Assembly (NCBI RefSeq): GCF_000368085.1 | Contig: NZ_KB849239.1 | Span: forward strand, 1,453,714 to 1,517,713 | Source: Acinetobacter nosocomialis NIPH 2119 | GTDB lineage: Bacteria > Pseudomonadota > Gammaproteobacteria > Pseudomonadales > Moraxellaceae | DNA length: 64,000 nucleotides | Reading direction: 5' to 3' | Shown here: positions 1 through 8,630 of the stretch, one piece after another | How positions within the stretch are numbered: the first letter of the stretch is position 1 | Layout of the letters: every line of letters starts with the position of its first letter | Position numbers and translations under genes: made by a program | The notes under the pieces: generated by a model | Told to the model about the DNA's origin: nothing | The model's input: only the letters and a program-made list of their open reading frames with translations | Databases searched by the model: none

Positions 1-172
1 ACTCCAATGCATCCAAATTCTTTCAATAGATGCATAGTACGTGAAAACAATGAATAGGTAAAACAGTATGTTTTTATGTATTTGATCGGTTTTTTAGATT
101 TTATTATTACTTACTTCAAATCAAAAAAAGCCAACCTGAACTTATCCCAGCGCAGATCGGCAAACTGGTCAA

Positions 173-694
173 CTAGAGCAACACAACACCAAATACAGCC
201 CCAGCAATCAAAACATGCAAGGGATGAACTTTTTTAATTAAAGATAATAAAGTCGCAATGACTACCATAATGATAAGTAAAGTATTTATTGCTGCCGCCT
301 CAGAAATAATCCAAGCACTGGCAAGCACTGTTCCAACTGTCACAGGCTGTAAAGCAAGCTGTAAAACACGGCGCCATTTTTTGTCTTTAAACTTAGACCA
401 GCCTCTCATTACAAATACAGTAATAAGAGATGACGGTAAAAATTTAGCAGTGGAAGCCACAAGTAAACCTGACAACCCTGCTACATGCCATCCCACCAAC
501 GGTACAATCATCATGTTTGGACCAGGAGCTGCTTGCGCCATGGCAAACAAAGCACTAAATTCTTGTGCCGTCATCCAATGATGAATGTCGACTACTTGGC
601 GTTGCATTTCAGGTAAAATTGTATTCCCGCCACCAAATGCAATGAGAGACAACTGAGTAAAAATGATCGCTAAAGCAAGTAGAACTGCGCCCAT
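173..694 (-). CDS. chrA: Chromate transporter, CHR domain (second half of a two-gene pair)
   Basis: This is a short-chain CHR-family membrane protein of 173 residues that, with its partner gene, would form a chromate/sulfate-type transporter in the inner membrane. The family signature is visible near the N-terminus: a glycine-rich FGGGNTILPEM turn, a tryptophan-containing loop and the APGPNMM motif, followed by hydrophobic segments. The open frame extends upstream to 805, but that extension is cysteine-rich and lies inside the partner gene. The start at 694 overlaps the partner's stop as TAATG and begins the typical MGAVLLAL sequence. The two genes are therefore translationally coupled. The domain assignment is firm; chromate as the physiological substrate is only the family name. 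Confidence 0.88.
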   Translation of the reverse strand: MGAVLLALAIIFTQLSLIAFGGGNTILPEMQRQVVDIHHWMTAQEFSALFAMAQAAPGPNMMIVPLVGWHVAGLSGLLVASTAKFLPSSLITVFVMRGWSKFKDKKWRRVLQLALQPVTVGTVLASAWIISEAAAINTLLIIMVVIATLLSLIKKVHPLHVLIAGAVFGVVLL

Positions 695-1254
695 TACACA
701 CGTCTCCAAATAATAGATGAATAAAGTGCCAATAAAATCAACATAGTCAAAAGTAAAGGAACTTTTAGAAAAGCAATACTGACAATTGCAGCTACGACAA
801 CACACATCGCTATTGGATTACGTAATAAAGGCTTAATCATTTTCAATCCAGTTGCAACCAAAAGCCCAGCTGCTGCTGCCCCTAAACCTTCGAAAAGATG
901 CTTAACCATCAAGTTATCTTGGAACTGTTCATAAACATAATGTAAAAGTACAACAATTACGGTAGGGGCAAGAATCAAACCAATAAGTGAGCTCACTGCT
1001 CCACGGACACCGCGAAACTCCATGCCAATCGCAACAGATAAATTAATAATATTGCCGCCTGGTAAAAATTGACACAAACCAAGTAACTCGGTGAACTTTT
1101 CAGGACTTAGCCATTGCCTTTGCTCTACAATAACTTTGCGGGCTAAAGGCAAAACACCACCAAATCCCATTAAACCTAATGTTAAAAAACCTAAAAATAA
1201 CTCTGTGCAGGTAGGTACACTCTCCTTCTGCACGGCAATCTCAACATGGTTCAT
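694..1254 (-). CDS. chrA: Chromate transporter, CHR domain (first half of a two-gene pair)
   Basis: This 186-residue CHR-domain protein is the promoter-proximal member of the pair. Residues about 25-75 carry the family signature: GFGGVLPLARK, a WLSPEKF loop and LPGGNIINL, followed by several membrane segments. Short-chain ChrA proteins work as heterologous pairs, each contributing one domain with opposite topology, and the second domain follows directly with a TAATG overlap. A divergent LysR gene starts about 100 bp upstream, and two LysR-type dyads lie between them, so regulation by that protein is likely. Chromate efflux is the family function; sulfate or another oxyanion is possible. Confidence 0.88.
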   Translation of the reverse strand: MNHVEIAVQKESVPTCTELFLGFLTLGLMGFGGVLPLARKVIVEQRQWLSPEKFTELLGLCQFLPGGNIINLSVAIGMEFRGVRGAVSSLIGLILAPTVIVVLLHYVYEQFQDNLMVKHLFEGLGAAAAGLLVATGLKMIKPLLRNPIAMCVVVAAIVSIAFLKVPLLLTMLILLALYSSIIWRRV

Positions 1255-1292
1255 TTTCGTTACTTTTCACTTTATCTGACCAAGATAGAATG

Positions 1293-1307
1293 ATACTTTT
1301 GTGGTAT
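1293..1307. promoter_or_regulatory. Candidate LysR operator 1 (ATAC-N7-GTAT)
   Basis: An interrupted dyad ATACTTTTGTGGTAT contains the T-N11-A core expected of LysR-type binding sites. It lies between the divergent chrA pair and the LysR gene, nearer the chrA start. The same half-sites recur at 1337-1351. Function is inferred. Confidence 0.5.
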
Positions 1308-1336
1308 ATCTACAAATGCTTTTATTTTCGTTAACC

Positions 1337-1351
1337 ATACCCTAAAGGTAT
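1337..1351. promoter_or_regulatory. Candidate LysR operator 2 (ATAC-N7-GTAT)
   Basis: A second dyad, ATACCCTAAAGGTAT, has the same arms and spacing as the one at 1293-1307 and also fits T-N11-A. It ends five bases before the LysR start codon, a position suited to autorepression. The two centres are 44 bp apart. Function is inferred. Confidence 0.5.
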
Positions 1352-1355
1352 TTCT

Positions 1356-2258
1356 ATGCTCGATTTACATAAGCTTCATGCCTTTGTTGTAGTGGTTGAA
1401 GAAAGAAACATTACGCATGCAGCAAACCGATTGTTTATCCAACAGCCGCCTCTAACGCGTTTACTCAAAAAACTTGAAGAAGAACTCGGTACACAGTTAC
1501 TTATTCGTCAACCGCGCGGGATTGAACCGACAGAAGCAGGTTTAGCACTATTTAAAGAAGCACAACTTTTATTAGAGCATGCTCGCCATATTACCAAATT
1601 GGTGCAAGACGTTAGCCAAGGTAAAACTGGACAGCTTAATATTGGTTTTACAAGTTCCGCAGGTTTGCATCCACTCATTTCACTTGTATTACGTTCGTAT
1701 CGGGAAATGTACCCTGCTGTACAAACCAAACTTGAAGAAGCAGGCAGTCAAAAGCAACTGGACTGGTTAATTTCAGAAAAACTTGATATTGCTTTTTTAA
1801 GAGCGCCGATTAGCCGAGATATTGGTTTGAAGCATCTTCATATTTTAGATGAGCCAATGGTGGTGGCCTTACCTATCGGTCATCCGCTTACAAAGAAGAA
1901 AAAAATTAGTTTAAGTAACTTGTCAGAGGAAAATTTTGTTTTATACCGTCGCTCTTCAGGGCAAGGCTTATATGACAATATTTTATATAGCTGCTATCGG
2001 GCAGGTTTTAGTCCACGCATTATTCAAGAAGCACCGCGTCCTACTGCGACGCTCAATTTAGTGGCTGCCGGTATTGGAATTAGTATTGTGCCTGCTTCAA
2101 TGCATAACTTTTGGGACCATGAAATCGTCTATCGCGACTTTGATGATTCAATAAAACTAAATGCGCCTATTTACTTGATTACACGAGAAAATAAAAACTC
2201 AGCTAAAGTTGCAAACTTCATTGAACTCATGCAAAAACTTTTACCGACAATGACCTAA
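1356..2258 (+). CDS. LysR-family transcriptional regulator
   Basis: A 300-residue LysR-type regulator. Residues 1-60 form the winged helix-turn-helix with the family pattern (ITHAANRLFIQQPPLTRLLKKLEEELG). Residues about 90-295 form the two-lobed co-inducer domain, beginning at GQLNIGFTSSAG. It is divergent from the chrA pair with two candidate operators between them, so the simplest reading is a local regulator of the transporter. The inducer cannot be read from the sequence. A strong hairpin terminator follows. Confidence 0.9.
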   Translation: MLDLHKLHAFVVVVEERNITHAANRLFIQQPPLTRLLKKLEEELGTQLLIRQPRGIEPTEAGLALFKEAQLLLEHARHITKLVQDVSQGKTGQLNIGFTSSAGLHPLISLVLRSYREMYPAVQTKLEEAGSQKQLDWLISEKLDIAFLRAPISRDIGLKHLHILDEPMVVALPIGHPLTKKKKISLSNLSEENFVLYRRSSGQGLYDNILYSCYRAGFSPRIIQEAPRPTATLNLVAAGIGISIVPASMHNFWDHEIVYRDFDDSIKLNAPIYLITRENKNSAKVANFIELMQKLLPTMT

Positions 2259-2276
2259 GTATAAAAGCCAGACAAT

Positions 2277-2305
2277 AAAAAGTGCCTATATAAAGGCACT
2301 TTTTT
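2277..2305. terminator. Bidirectional intrinsic terminator
   Basis: A stem of AAAAAGTGCC and GGCACTTTTT encloses an eight-base loop and has T-runs on both strands. It sits between the convergent LysR and acr3 genes and can stop both. Confidence 0.85.
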
Positions 2306-2346
2306 AGTGATCTTTAGAAAATAGTTCAAATAAATTTTGCGATTTT

Positions 2347-3381
2347 TTAAGAGTAATACTTTTTCTTTAACCAAAGCGAAACCGAAACCAGTGAGATCAA
2401 CACTGGTACTTCAACCAATGGCCCGATCACTGTAGTAAAAGCAACTGGTGATGCCAAACCAAAAGTTGCAATGGCTACGGCTAAAGCCAACTCAAAGTTG
2501 TTTCCCGCTGCGGTAAATGAAATAGCGGTGGTACGTGGGTAGTTATTCCCCATCCGTTTACTCATAAAGAAACTGATAAAGAACATTACGACAAAGTAAA
2601 TCGTGAGTGGAATCGCAATACGTAATACATCTAAAGGTAAACTCACTACATCTCCACCTTTTAGACTAAACATAGCAACAATGGTGAAGAGCAAAGCAAT
2701 AAGGCTGATTGGACTGATCTTTGGCAAAAACTTGGTTTGATACCAATCTAACCCTTTTGATTTAACTAAAAGCAAACGAGTTAAGAATCCCATTAAAAAT
2801 GGAATACCCAAATACACTAAAACAGCATGGGTAATGGTCCAGAAATTGACATCAATCACTTGCCCTGCCACACCAAAATATGGCGGCAAGAAAGTTAAGA
2901 ACAACCATGCATAGGTGCTAAAAAATAAAATCTGAAAAATACTATTAAAGGCAACCAATGCTGCAACGTATTGGTTGTCTCCACAAGCTAAGCCATTCCA
3001 GACCAATACCATTGCAATACAACGTGCTAAGCCAATTAAAATAAGGCCTGTCATATACTCTGGATAGTTATGCAAAAAAACAATCGCAAGGATAAACATT
3101 AAAACTGGAGCAATAATCCAGTTCTGTACCAACGATAAAGTTAAGGTTTTCTTATCCTTAAATACTTCTGGTAACGCAGCATAATCAACCTTTGCTAAAG
3201 GTGGATACATCATTAAAATCAAACCAATCGCAATTGGAATATTAACGTTATCTACACTTAACTTATTTAAAGACACAGATGCCTGAGGAAAGAAAACTCC
3301 AATGGCTAAACCTAAAGCCATGGCTATAAAAATCCATAGCGTTAGATTTCGGTCTAAAAAGGAAAGCCCTTGTTTGGTCAT
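2347..3381 (-). CDS. acr3: Arsenite efflux transporter, ACR3 family
   Basis: A 344-residue polytopic membrane protein of the bile/arsenite/riboflavin transporter superfamily, with about ten hydrophobic segments. It extrudes As(III) using the membrane potential. The conserved cysteine of ACR3 proteins is present in [14 protein letters not shown] (near residue 120), and the glycine/proline-rich TM segments and C-terminal [12 protein letters not shown] match the family. It lies downstream of arsR on the same strand, separated by about 100 bp, with arsC divergent beyond. It is ACR3-type rather than ArsB-type. Confidence 0.93.
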   Translation of the reverse strand: MTKQGLSFLDRNLTLWIFIAMALGLAIGVFFPQASVSLNKLSVDNVNIPIAIGLILMMYPPLAKVDYAALPEVFKDKKTLTLSLVQNWIIAPVLMFILAIVFLHNYPEYMTGLILIGLARCIAMVLVWNGLACGDNQYVAALVAFNSIFQILFFSTYAWLFLTFLPPYFGVAGQVIDVNFWTITHAVLVYLGIPFLMGFLTRLLLVKSKGLDWYQTKFLPKISPISLIALLFTIVAMFSLKGGDVVSLPLDVLRIAIPLTIYFVVMFFISFFMSKRMGNNYPRTTAISFTAAGNNFELALAVAIATFGLASPVAFTTVIGPLVEVPVLISLVSVSLWLKKKYYS

Positions 3382-3485
3382 GTTTTACTCGAAGAAAGAA
3401 TTGATTAATTTTGCTCAATACACACAAATGACTAATACACTTATACTAAGAAAATCCGAATTTTTAAGACAAAAATCTAGAAAGA

Positions 3486-3815
3486 TTAATCACAACATGT
3501 TGTAGTGATAGAAGAATGATCTTGTTGTTTTACCCTTGCCTCAATTTCGTCATTTTCTATCACCTTTAAAATATCTAAAGCCCATACAGGTAAATCAGGA
3601 TTTAAGCTGTAATAAACCCACTGTCCTTTTCTTTCATCCAGTAATACGCCATGAGTTCTTAGTAAAGCTAAGTGTCGAGAAATTTTGGGTTGGCTCAACT
3701 CAAGCTGCTCTGTTAGCTCACAAACACAAATATTTTGTTTGTTTAGAACTAATTTAAGAATGTTTAACCGAGTTTGGTCAGATAGACATTTAAAGAAATC
3801 GACTTGGTTGATCAT
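3486..3815 (-). CDS. arsR: ArsR/SmtB-family arsenic-responsive repressor
   Basis: A 109-residue winged-helix repressor. The metalloid site CVC (Cys30 and Cys32) sits at the start of the recognition region, as in the ICVCEL motif of ArsR. It is followed by the helix-turn-helix ELTEQLELSQPKISRHLALL and the beta-wing GQWVYYSL. The C-terminus ends in a vicinal Cys pair, which could supply a further thiol ligand. It is divergent from arsC and upstream of acr3, so it probably represses both and is released by As(III). A palindrome lies in the intervening 84 bp. Confidence 0.93.
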   Translation of the reverse strand: MINQVDFFKCLSDQTRLNILKLVLNKQNICVCELTEQLELSQPKISRHLALLRTHGVLLDERKGQWVYYSLNPDLPVWALDILKVIENDEIEARVKQQDHSSITTTCCD

Positions 3816-3845
3816 ATCTTCAACAAAATATATTCGTTATTGCAA

Positions 3846-3865
3846 ATATACGGATATCCATATAT
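3846..3865. promoter_or_regulatory. Candidate ArsR operator
   Basis: A 20-base imperfect palindrome with core GGATATCC and ATATA/TATAT arms (18 of 20 positions symmetric) lies between the divergent arsR and arsC starts. The position suits a shared operator. Binding by ArsR is inferred. Confidence 0.45.
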
Positions 3866-3899
3866 AAATGCAATATCTTAATTTGAAGATCAATTTATC

Positions 3900-4328
3900 A
3901 TGAGCGATCAAGTGAAAATCTATCATAATCCTGCTTGTGGAACCTCACGAAATACATTGGCGCTTATTCGTCATGTTGGGCTTGAACCTATCGTTATCGA
4001 ATATTTACAAACACCTCCAAGTAAAGATGAACTAATCCAACTCATTCAGGATTCAAACTTAAATGTACGGGAAGCCATTCGTAAAAATGTAGATCCCTAC
4101 AAAGATTTAGAGTTAGAACAAGACCACTGGACCGATGAACAGTTAATTGACTTTATGGTGCAGTATCCAATTTTAATTAATCGTCCATTTGTGGTTACAT
4201 CAAAAGGCACACGACTTTGCCGCCCTTCTGAGGTTGTCTTAGATATTTTAGATACACAAAACTTAGGCTATTTTGTAAAAGAAGACGGTGAAGTGATTAT
4301 TGATCAGCAAGGCCATCGTATAAAGTAA
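3900..4328 (+). CDS. arsC: Arsenate reductase, glutaredoxin-dependent type
   Basis: A 142-residue cytoplasmic ArsC, close to the usual length of about 140. It reduces As(V) to As(III) using glutathione and glutaredoxin. The catalytic cysteine is Cys13 in NPACGTSRNTL. Conserved arginines appear in NVREAIRKN and in the NRPFVV...RLCRPSE segment. It is divergent from arsR and supplies arsenite to the ACR3 pump encoded on the other side of arsR. A terminator follows within about 20 bp. Confidence 0.94.
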   Translation: MSDQVKIYHNPACGTSRNTLALIRHVGLEPIVIEYLQTPPSKDELIQLIQDSNLNVREAIRKNVDPYKDLELEQDHWTDEQLIDFMVQYPILINRPFVVTSKGTRLCRPSEVVLDILDTQNLGYFVKEDGEVIIDQQGHRIK

Positions 4329-4348
4329 TTGAAGATATTTATTAATAT

Positions 4349-4384
4349 AAAAAGCTAAATGGCATGGCACCACTTAGCTTTTTT
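4349..4384 (+). terminator. Intrinsic terminator after arsC
   Basis: An AAAAAGCTAA arm pairs with TTAGCTTTTT and is extended by TGG/CCA around a short loop. It sits between arsC and the convergent small XapX gene and could serve both strands. Confidence 0.8.
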
Positions 4385-4396
4385 GAATGAAACGGA

Positions 4397-4558
4397 TTAA
4401 AAATAGGATTTAATAAAAGGAAGCAGCTGCTCTCCTATTACCATGCCTAATAAACCGACTAATGCAACAAGAGGTGGAGCTGGTGACTTCACATTTAAAA
4501 CATAATATAAGACACCAACAAGCAATCCTACAGCCAAAGATAATAAGTACATTTTCAT
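4397..4558 (-). CDS. XapX domain small membrane protein
   Basis: A 53-residue protein with two hydrophobic segments separated by a short proline-rich loop (NVKSPAPPLVALVGLLGM), the pattern of the XapX family, whose function is unknown. The open frame could begin at 4585, but the ATG at 4558 follows a good AAGGTA ribosome-binding site and gives the normal family length. It lies 56 bp downstream of the amidohydrolase on the same strand and may be cotranscribed. In other genomes XapX proteins also neighbour amidohydrolases or isochorismatases (recalled, not checked). Confidence 0.75.
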   Translation of the reverse strand: MKMYLLSLAVGLLVGVLYYVLNVKSPAPPLVALVGLLGMVIGEQLLPFIKSYF

Positions 4559-4614
4559 GGTACATACCTTAGAAAACCAAGCCATTTAAAGCGGCAGGCT
4601 CCCATACTGTTTAT

Positions 4615-6489
4615 TTAAAATGCAAAACACGAGCAACCGAGTGCACCCCAGAAAGACTTTTTGTCTTTATCGTTTACAGGAACGTCAAGCATCCAAGCGT
4701 GGCTGTGTCCATGCATGCCACAGCTATTAGCACATGCACACAAAGCACTTTGTGACTGTAATGACTCATTGGATGGTGCATTACGGTTTTCAGATAAACG
4801 CCACTGACCACCAAAGTGTTTTACCGGCGACCATGTTGGAGATGCTGGCGGTAACGGCGGATCATCTTGCTTAAACTCTGCCCCTGCGTACACCACCTTG
4901 CCACCTAAAACAGTGAGTACAGACTCAATCCACTGGATATCTTCTGCTTCAACTTTGAAGTAGTCATCTGACAGCACAACCAAGTCAGCAAGTTCCCCTG
5001 CTGTGAGTGAACCTTTGATATCTTTTTCACCCGAGAACCATGCCGAACCTTTCGTCCAGAGTTTGAGGGCTGTTTGACGGTCTAATAGATTTTTTTCATC
5101 ATACAAAGGTAATCCACCAACTGTTTTACCTGTAGTCAGCCAATACAAACACACCCAAGGGTTATAAGACGCAACACGAGTCGCATCTGTTCCCGCACCC
5201 ACAGGAACACCGAGTTCTAACATTTTTTTAACTGGTGGCGTTGCCTGAGCGGCTTCGGCACCATAACGTTTTACGAAAATTTCACCTTGATATGCCATAC
5301 GGTGTTGAATGGCAATACCACCACCCAACGCACCAATACGCTCGATATTGCGCTCAGATACAGTTTCGGCATGATCAATAATAAATCGGGTCGCAAATGG
5401 CTGTTTGGCATTTACGCGCTCAAATACATTGAGTAACCGACTAATGCTTTCATCATAGGTTGCATGAATACGGAATGGCCATTTCTTTTCAGCCAAGTGC
5501 TCTACAATGGCTTCGAGTTCACCTTCCATTTTTTCTGGTAAATCTGGACGTGGCTCATAAAAATCTTCAAAGTCACCCGCAGACCACGTCAGGTTTTCAC
5601 CGGCTCCATTCATTCTAAATAGTTCATCACCATCGCCCGGAAATGTCATTTCTGTCCAGCGGCGATAGTCATCAAGCTCTTGGCCTGCCTTTTGAGCAAA
5701 TAGGTTATAAGCAATACGTACGGTCATTTGATTTTGGTCGTGTAATTGCTTAATCACATCATAATCTTCAGGATAATTTTGACCGCCACCGCCTGCATCA
5801 ATTGCAGAAGTAATGCCTAATCGGTTCAGCTCACGCATGAAATGACGAGTTGAATTGACTTGATCTTCAACTGGCAATTTCGGTGCTTTACCTAAGGTTG
5901 AATACAAAATCATAGCGGATGGCGTTGCGAGCAACAGTCCTGTTGGCTCACCTTTTTCATCTCTTACAATCTTGCCACCCGGCGGGTCTGGCGTGTCTTT
6001 GTTAAAGCCTAATACATCAAGCGCAGCTCGGTTGAGCATCGCACTGGCATATAGATGTAAAACGAATACCGGAGTATCTGGCGCAGCTTTATTAATTTCT
6101 TCTAAAGTCGGTAAACGCTTTTCAGCAAATTGGAATTCAGTCCAACCGCCTACTACACGAACCCATTGGGGAGCTGGAGTATTGTCTGCTTGTTCTTTGA
6201 GTAAGCGTAACGCATCGGCAACGGATGGCACACCTTCCCAGCGCAACTCCATATTGTAATTGAGACCACCACGAATAATATGCAAATGACTGTCATTTAG
6301 CCCCGGTATAACACGACGACCATTTAGGTCTACAACTTTACTTGTTGGTGTTACGAGCTTCATGATCTCATCATTTGTACCCGTGCGGAGAACTTTACCA
6401 TCTGCAATCGCAATTGCTTGTACTTCCGGGTTCTGAGGATCTAGTGTTGTGATTTTACCGTTTTTGAGTATGAGGCTTATTTCGGTCAT
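4615..6489 (-). CDS. YtcJ-like metal-dependent amidohydrolase with Cys/His-rich tail
   Basis: A 624-residue member of the amidohydrolase 3 (YtcJ) family, probably a cytoplasmic hydrolase of amides or N-acyl compounds; the substrate is unknown. Metal-binding motifs of the TIM-barrel are present: DSHLHI in RVIPGLNDSHLHI, later histidines in RIHATYD and IDHAETV, and the terminal aspartate in GAGTDATRV. The start at 6489 is preferred over 6501 because GGAG lies six bases upstream of it. The last 46 residues, after the barrel and its beta-sandwich end, carry five cysteines and three histidines (CACANSCGMHGHSH and GCSCF). This is unusual for the family and looks like a metal site. The XapX gene is downstream; an isochorismatase-fold hydrolase lies upstream beyond an intergenic repeat. 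Confidence 0.88.
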   Translation of the reverse strand: MTEISLILKNGKITTLDPQNPEVQAIAIADGKVLRTGTNDEIMKLVTPTSKVVDLNGRRVIPGLNDSHLHIIRGGLNYNMELRWEGVPSVADALRLLKEQADNTPAPQWVRVVGGWTEFQFAEKRLPTLEEINKAAPDTPVFVLHLYASAMLNRAALDVLGFNKDTPDPPGGKIVRDEKGEPTGLLLATPSAMILYSTLGKAPKLPVEDQVNSTRHFMRELNRLGITSAIDAGGGGQNYPEDYDVIKQLHDQNQMTVRIAYNLFAQKAGQELDDYRRWTEMTFPGDGDELFRMNGAGENLTWSAGDFEDFYEPRPDLPEKMEGELEAIVEHLAEKKWPFRIHATYDESISRLLNVFERVNAKQPFATRFIIDHAETVSERNIERIGALGGGIAIQHRMAYQGEIFVKRYGAEAAQATPPVKKMLELGVPVGAGTDATRVASYNPWVCLYWLTTGKTVGGLPLYDEKNLLDRQTALKLWTKGSAWFSGEKDIKGSLTAGELADLVVLSDDYFKVEAEDIQWIESVLTVLGGKVVYAGAEFKQDDPPLPPASPTWSPVKHFGGQWRLSENRNAPSNESLQSQSALCACANSCGMHGHSHAWMLDVPVNDKDKKSFWGALGCSCFAF

Positions 6490-6574
6490 TCTGAACTCCA
6501 TTCTTGTGAATTATTGTTTTAAAAAATAAAGGTATAGCAACAAATATATTTCATTATTCTTTTTTGATTTTACA

Positions 6575-6741
6575 CGACGGAGTCTGACCGTTTTACATCC
6601 AATAAGAGGAGTTAATTCTGTTACTTTTCTTTCGGGAAAAGTAACCAAAACCTGAGCTGCCATTAAGGCAGCGCAAGATCTGCAAAACTCGTTCAATTAC
6701 AATCTTTTCAGATTTTGTCCTGCCTCGAACAGTTGCAGATG
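6575..6741 (+). repeat. Two-hairpin intergenic repeat, copy R1
   Basis: This copy fills most of the 330-base gap between the amidohydrolase and isochorismatase genes. It begins CGACGGAGTCT, contains the hairpin GTTACTTTT/AAAAGTAAC (6620-6645), then ATCTGCAAAAC, and ends GTTGCAGATG. Related copies occur at 51048-51169, 51286-51454 and 53214-53340. It is the most divergent of the set. A 61-residue open frame on the minus strand is only its shadow. Confidence 0.65.
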
Positions 6742-6819
6742 GCTTTTCCGCTTATCCAATATAGTCAAAAATCGAATAAATCAACTTAAATATCGAAATA
6801 CCCTTAACTCAACTATTTC

Positions 6820-7506
6820 TTATTTTGCAGGAACTGGTGCAAGTACTTCGTGTTTTGAAGTTGTACGTTCAGGCGCCTTATGTACCATGGTATAAGCATA
6901 GTCCACACCCATACCGTAAGCACCTGAATGTTCGCGTACAATTGCCATGACTGCATCATAAGTATCGCGATTTGCCCAATCACGTTGCCACTCAAGTAAT
7001 ACTTGTTGCCAAGTTACCGGAACAACACCTGCTTGAATCATACGTTGCATGGCATAGTCATGTGCTTCTTTCGATGTACCACCAGAGGCATCTGCGACCA
7101 TATAAATTTCATAATCACCTTCAAGCATGGCACCGAAAGCAAAGGTGTTATTGCACACTTCAGTCCACAAACCTGAAACGATTACTTTTTTACGATTATT
7201 TTTTGCAAGTGAATCACGTACTTTTTGGTCATCCCATGAATTCATTGAAGTACGTTCTAGTAATGGAGCATCTGGAAATACGTCTAAAAGTTCTGGATAG
7301 GTATGACCGGAGAAGCTTTCAGTTTCAACCGTGGTAATGGTGACAGGAATATTGAATGTTTTAGCTGCTTTTGCTAACCCGACCGTATTATTTTTTAATA
7401 CTTGGCGATCTATTGACTGTACCCCAAAAGCCATTTGTGGCTGATGATCAATAAAAATAACCTGACAATTCGTTGGTGATAATTGTTCTAAAAGTGATTT
7501 ATTCAT
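6820..7506 (-). CDS. Isochorismatase-family cysteine hydrolase (YcaC-like)
   Basis: A 228-residue cytoplasmic hydrolase of the isochorismatase/nicotinamidase fold, most like the YcaC subgroup. The Asp-Lys-Cys triad is visible: Asp20 in VIFIDHQPQM, a lysine in NRKKVIVSG (about residue 106) and Cys118 in LWTEVCNN. YcaC-type proteins hydrolyse small amides, but the substrate here is unknown. GGAG lies seven bases before the ATG. A LysR gene is divergent 194 bp upstream and probably controls it. Confidence 0.88.
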   Translation of the reverse strand: MNKSLLEQLSPTNCQVIFIDHQPQMAFGVQSIDRQVLKNNTVGLAKAAKTFNIPVTITTVETESFSGHTYPELLDVFPDAPLLERTSMNSWDDQKVRDSLAKNNRKKVIVSGLWTEVCNNTFAFGAMLEGDYEIYMVADASGGTSKEAHDYAMQRMIQAGVVPVTWQQVLLEWQRDWANRDTYDAVMAIVREHSGAYGMGVDYAYTMVHKAPERTTSKHEVLAPVPAK

Positions 7507-7610
7507 GGGTAAACTCCATTATTCCTTAAATGAGGCTTTTAAAACTGCCTTCTGCTTATTATCAAAACAGATAAAAATGTAAAAACATAGACAGCAAATC
7601 AGCTCGAATC

Positions 7611-7629
7611 TGTATGCTGTACGAATACA
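7611..7629. promoter_or_regulatory. Candidate LysR operator
   Basis: A perfect five-base inverted repeat TGTAT-N9-ATACA lies midway between the divergent isochorismatase-family and LysR genes. Its position suits shared control; it does not fit T-N11-A exactly, so confidence is low. Confidence 0.35.
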
Positions 7630-7700
7630 ATCAAAACAATGATTGCTTTTTAATTTTTATAGTTTAATCATAGATATATATTTTTAACTTTCGCTTATCC

Positions 7701-8591
7701 ATGGATCGATTAGACTGTATTTCCACTTTTGTAAGTGTCGTAGAACATGGGAATTTTAGTAGCGCAGCCAGAGCACTCGACATCTCTCGTGACTTAGTGG
7801 CCAAACGTGTTTGCTACCTTGAAAATGACCTTAGAACTACACTATTAACCAGAACAACAAGACAGATGAACCTGACCTCTTGTGGGGAAAAATTTTATCA
7901 ACATAGCAAAGTCATTTTAAGTGAGTTTGAATGGGCTGCTTATGAAATTAGCTACAATCAGCAGTACCCTGAAGGCGAACTCAAGCTTAATACACCCATG
8001 TCTTTTAGCAATATTTTTCTTCAACATATTATTTCAGACTTTATAGAGAAATATCCCAGCATTAAAATTGATTTATTCATGACTGATCAGCTATTAGACA
8101 CGAATAATAATAAATTTGATTTAACAATCCGCGTTGATGGTTCTCCTCCAAATTTGGCAAATAGTAAAATTTTGAATACCTATCAACGATATTTATATGC
8201 AGCGCCTGAGTATTTTAATCAGCATGGACTACCAACCTCTTTAGAAGAACTTAAAGAACATAAGTTTCTGATTTACTATCAAGATAGCCGACATAAAAAA
8301 TTGATTTTTCAAAAAGATCACAAAGAAGTGTCTTTTAATTGCTTCCCTGTGATGACCTGTAATAATGGTGAATTATTATTAGATATGTGTCTAAAGAATC
8401 ACGGTATTGTTTTTCTTCCAGAGTTTATTGCAGAGCCTTACTACAAAGAAGGTAAATTACAGAAATGTTTGGAGGATTACACTAGTCAGCCACTTCACTT
8501 ATATGTGACATGGCCAAACCGTAAGATTTTATCGAAGAAAGTAAAACTATTTATTGATTTTTTAACACGTCAAATCGTTCCCATAAAATAA
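7701..8591 (+). CDS. LysR-family transcriptional regulator
   Basis: A 296-residue LysR-type regulator of the CrgA/AaeR-like branch. The N-terminal helix-turn-helix reads FSSAARALDISRDLVAKRV, in which the usual serine-alanine-valine stretch of the recognition helix is changed. The co-inducer domain starts near GELKLNTPMSF. It is divergent from the isochorismatase-family gene, its likely target. A hairpin follows, before the convergent GntR gene. Confidence 0.9.
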   Translation: MDRLDCISTFVSVVEHGNFSSAARALDISRDLVAKRVCYLENDLRTTLLTRTTRQMNLTSCGEKFYQHSKVILSEFEWAAYEISYNQQYPEGELKLNTPMSFSNIFLQHIISDFIEKYPSIKIDLFMTDQLLDTNNNKFDLTIRVDGSPPNLANSKILNTYQRYLYAAPEYFNQHGLPTSLEELKEHKFLIYYQDSRHKKLIFQKDHKEVSFNCFPVMTCNNGELLLDMCLKNHGIVFLPEFIAEPYYKEGKLQKCLEDYTSQPLHLYVTWPNRKILSKKVKLFIDFLTRQIVPIK

Positions 8592-8597
8592 CCAATC

Positions 8598-8624
8598 TGG
8601 GCCTTTTCCATAGGAATTGGCCCA
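8598..8624. terminator. Bidirectional hairpin between convergent regulators
   Basis: TGGGCC and GGCCCA arms enclose an inner TTCC-ATA-GGAA stem. The hairpin lies in the 39-base gap between the convergent LysR and GntR genes and is followed by an AT-rich run. Confidence 0.65.
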
Positions 8625-8630
8625 TAATTT

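Noticed and set aside
173..805. 210-residue version of the second ChrA protein
   Set aside because: The extra N-terminus is a shadow of the upstream chrA gene. The ATG at 694 overlaps its stop and begins the conserved domain.
6511..6696. 61-residue minus-strand open frame
   Set aside because: It lies within intergenic repeat R1 and its translation reads through the GTTAC hairpin. It has no independent start signal.
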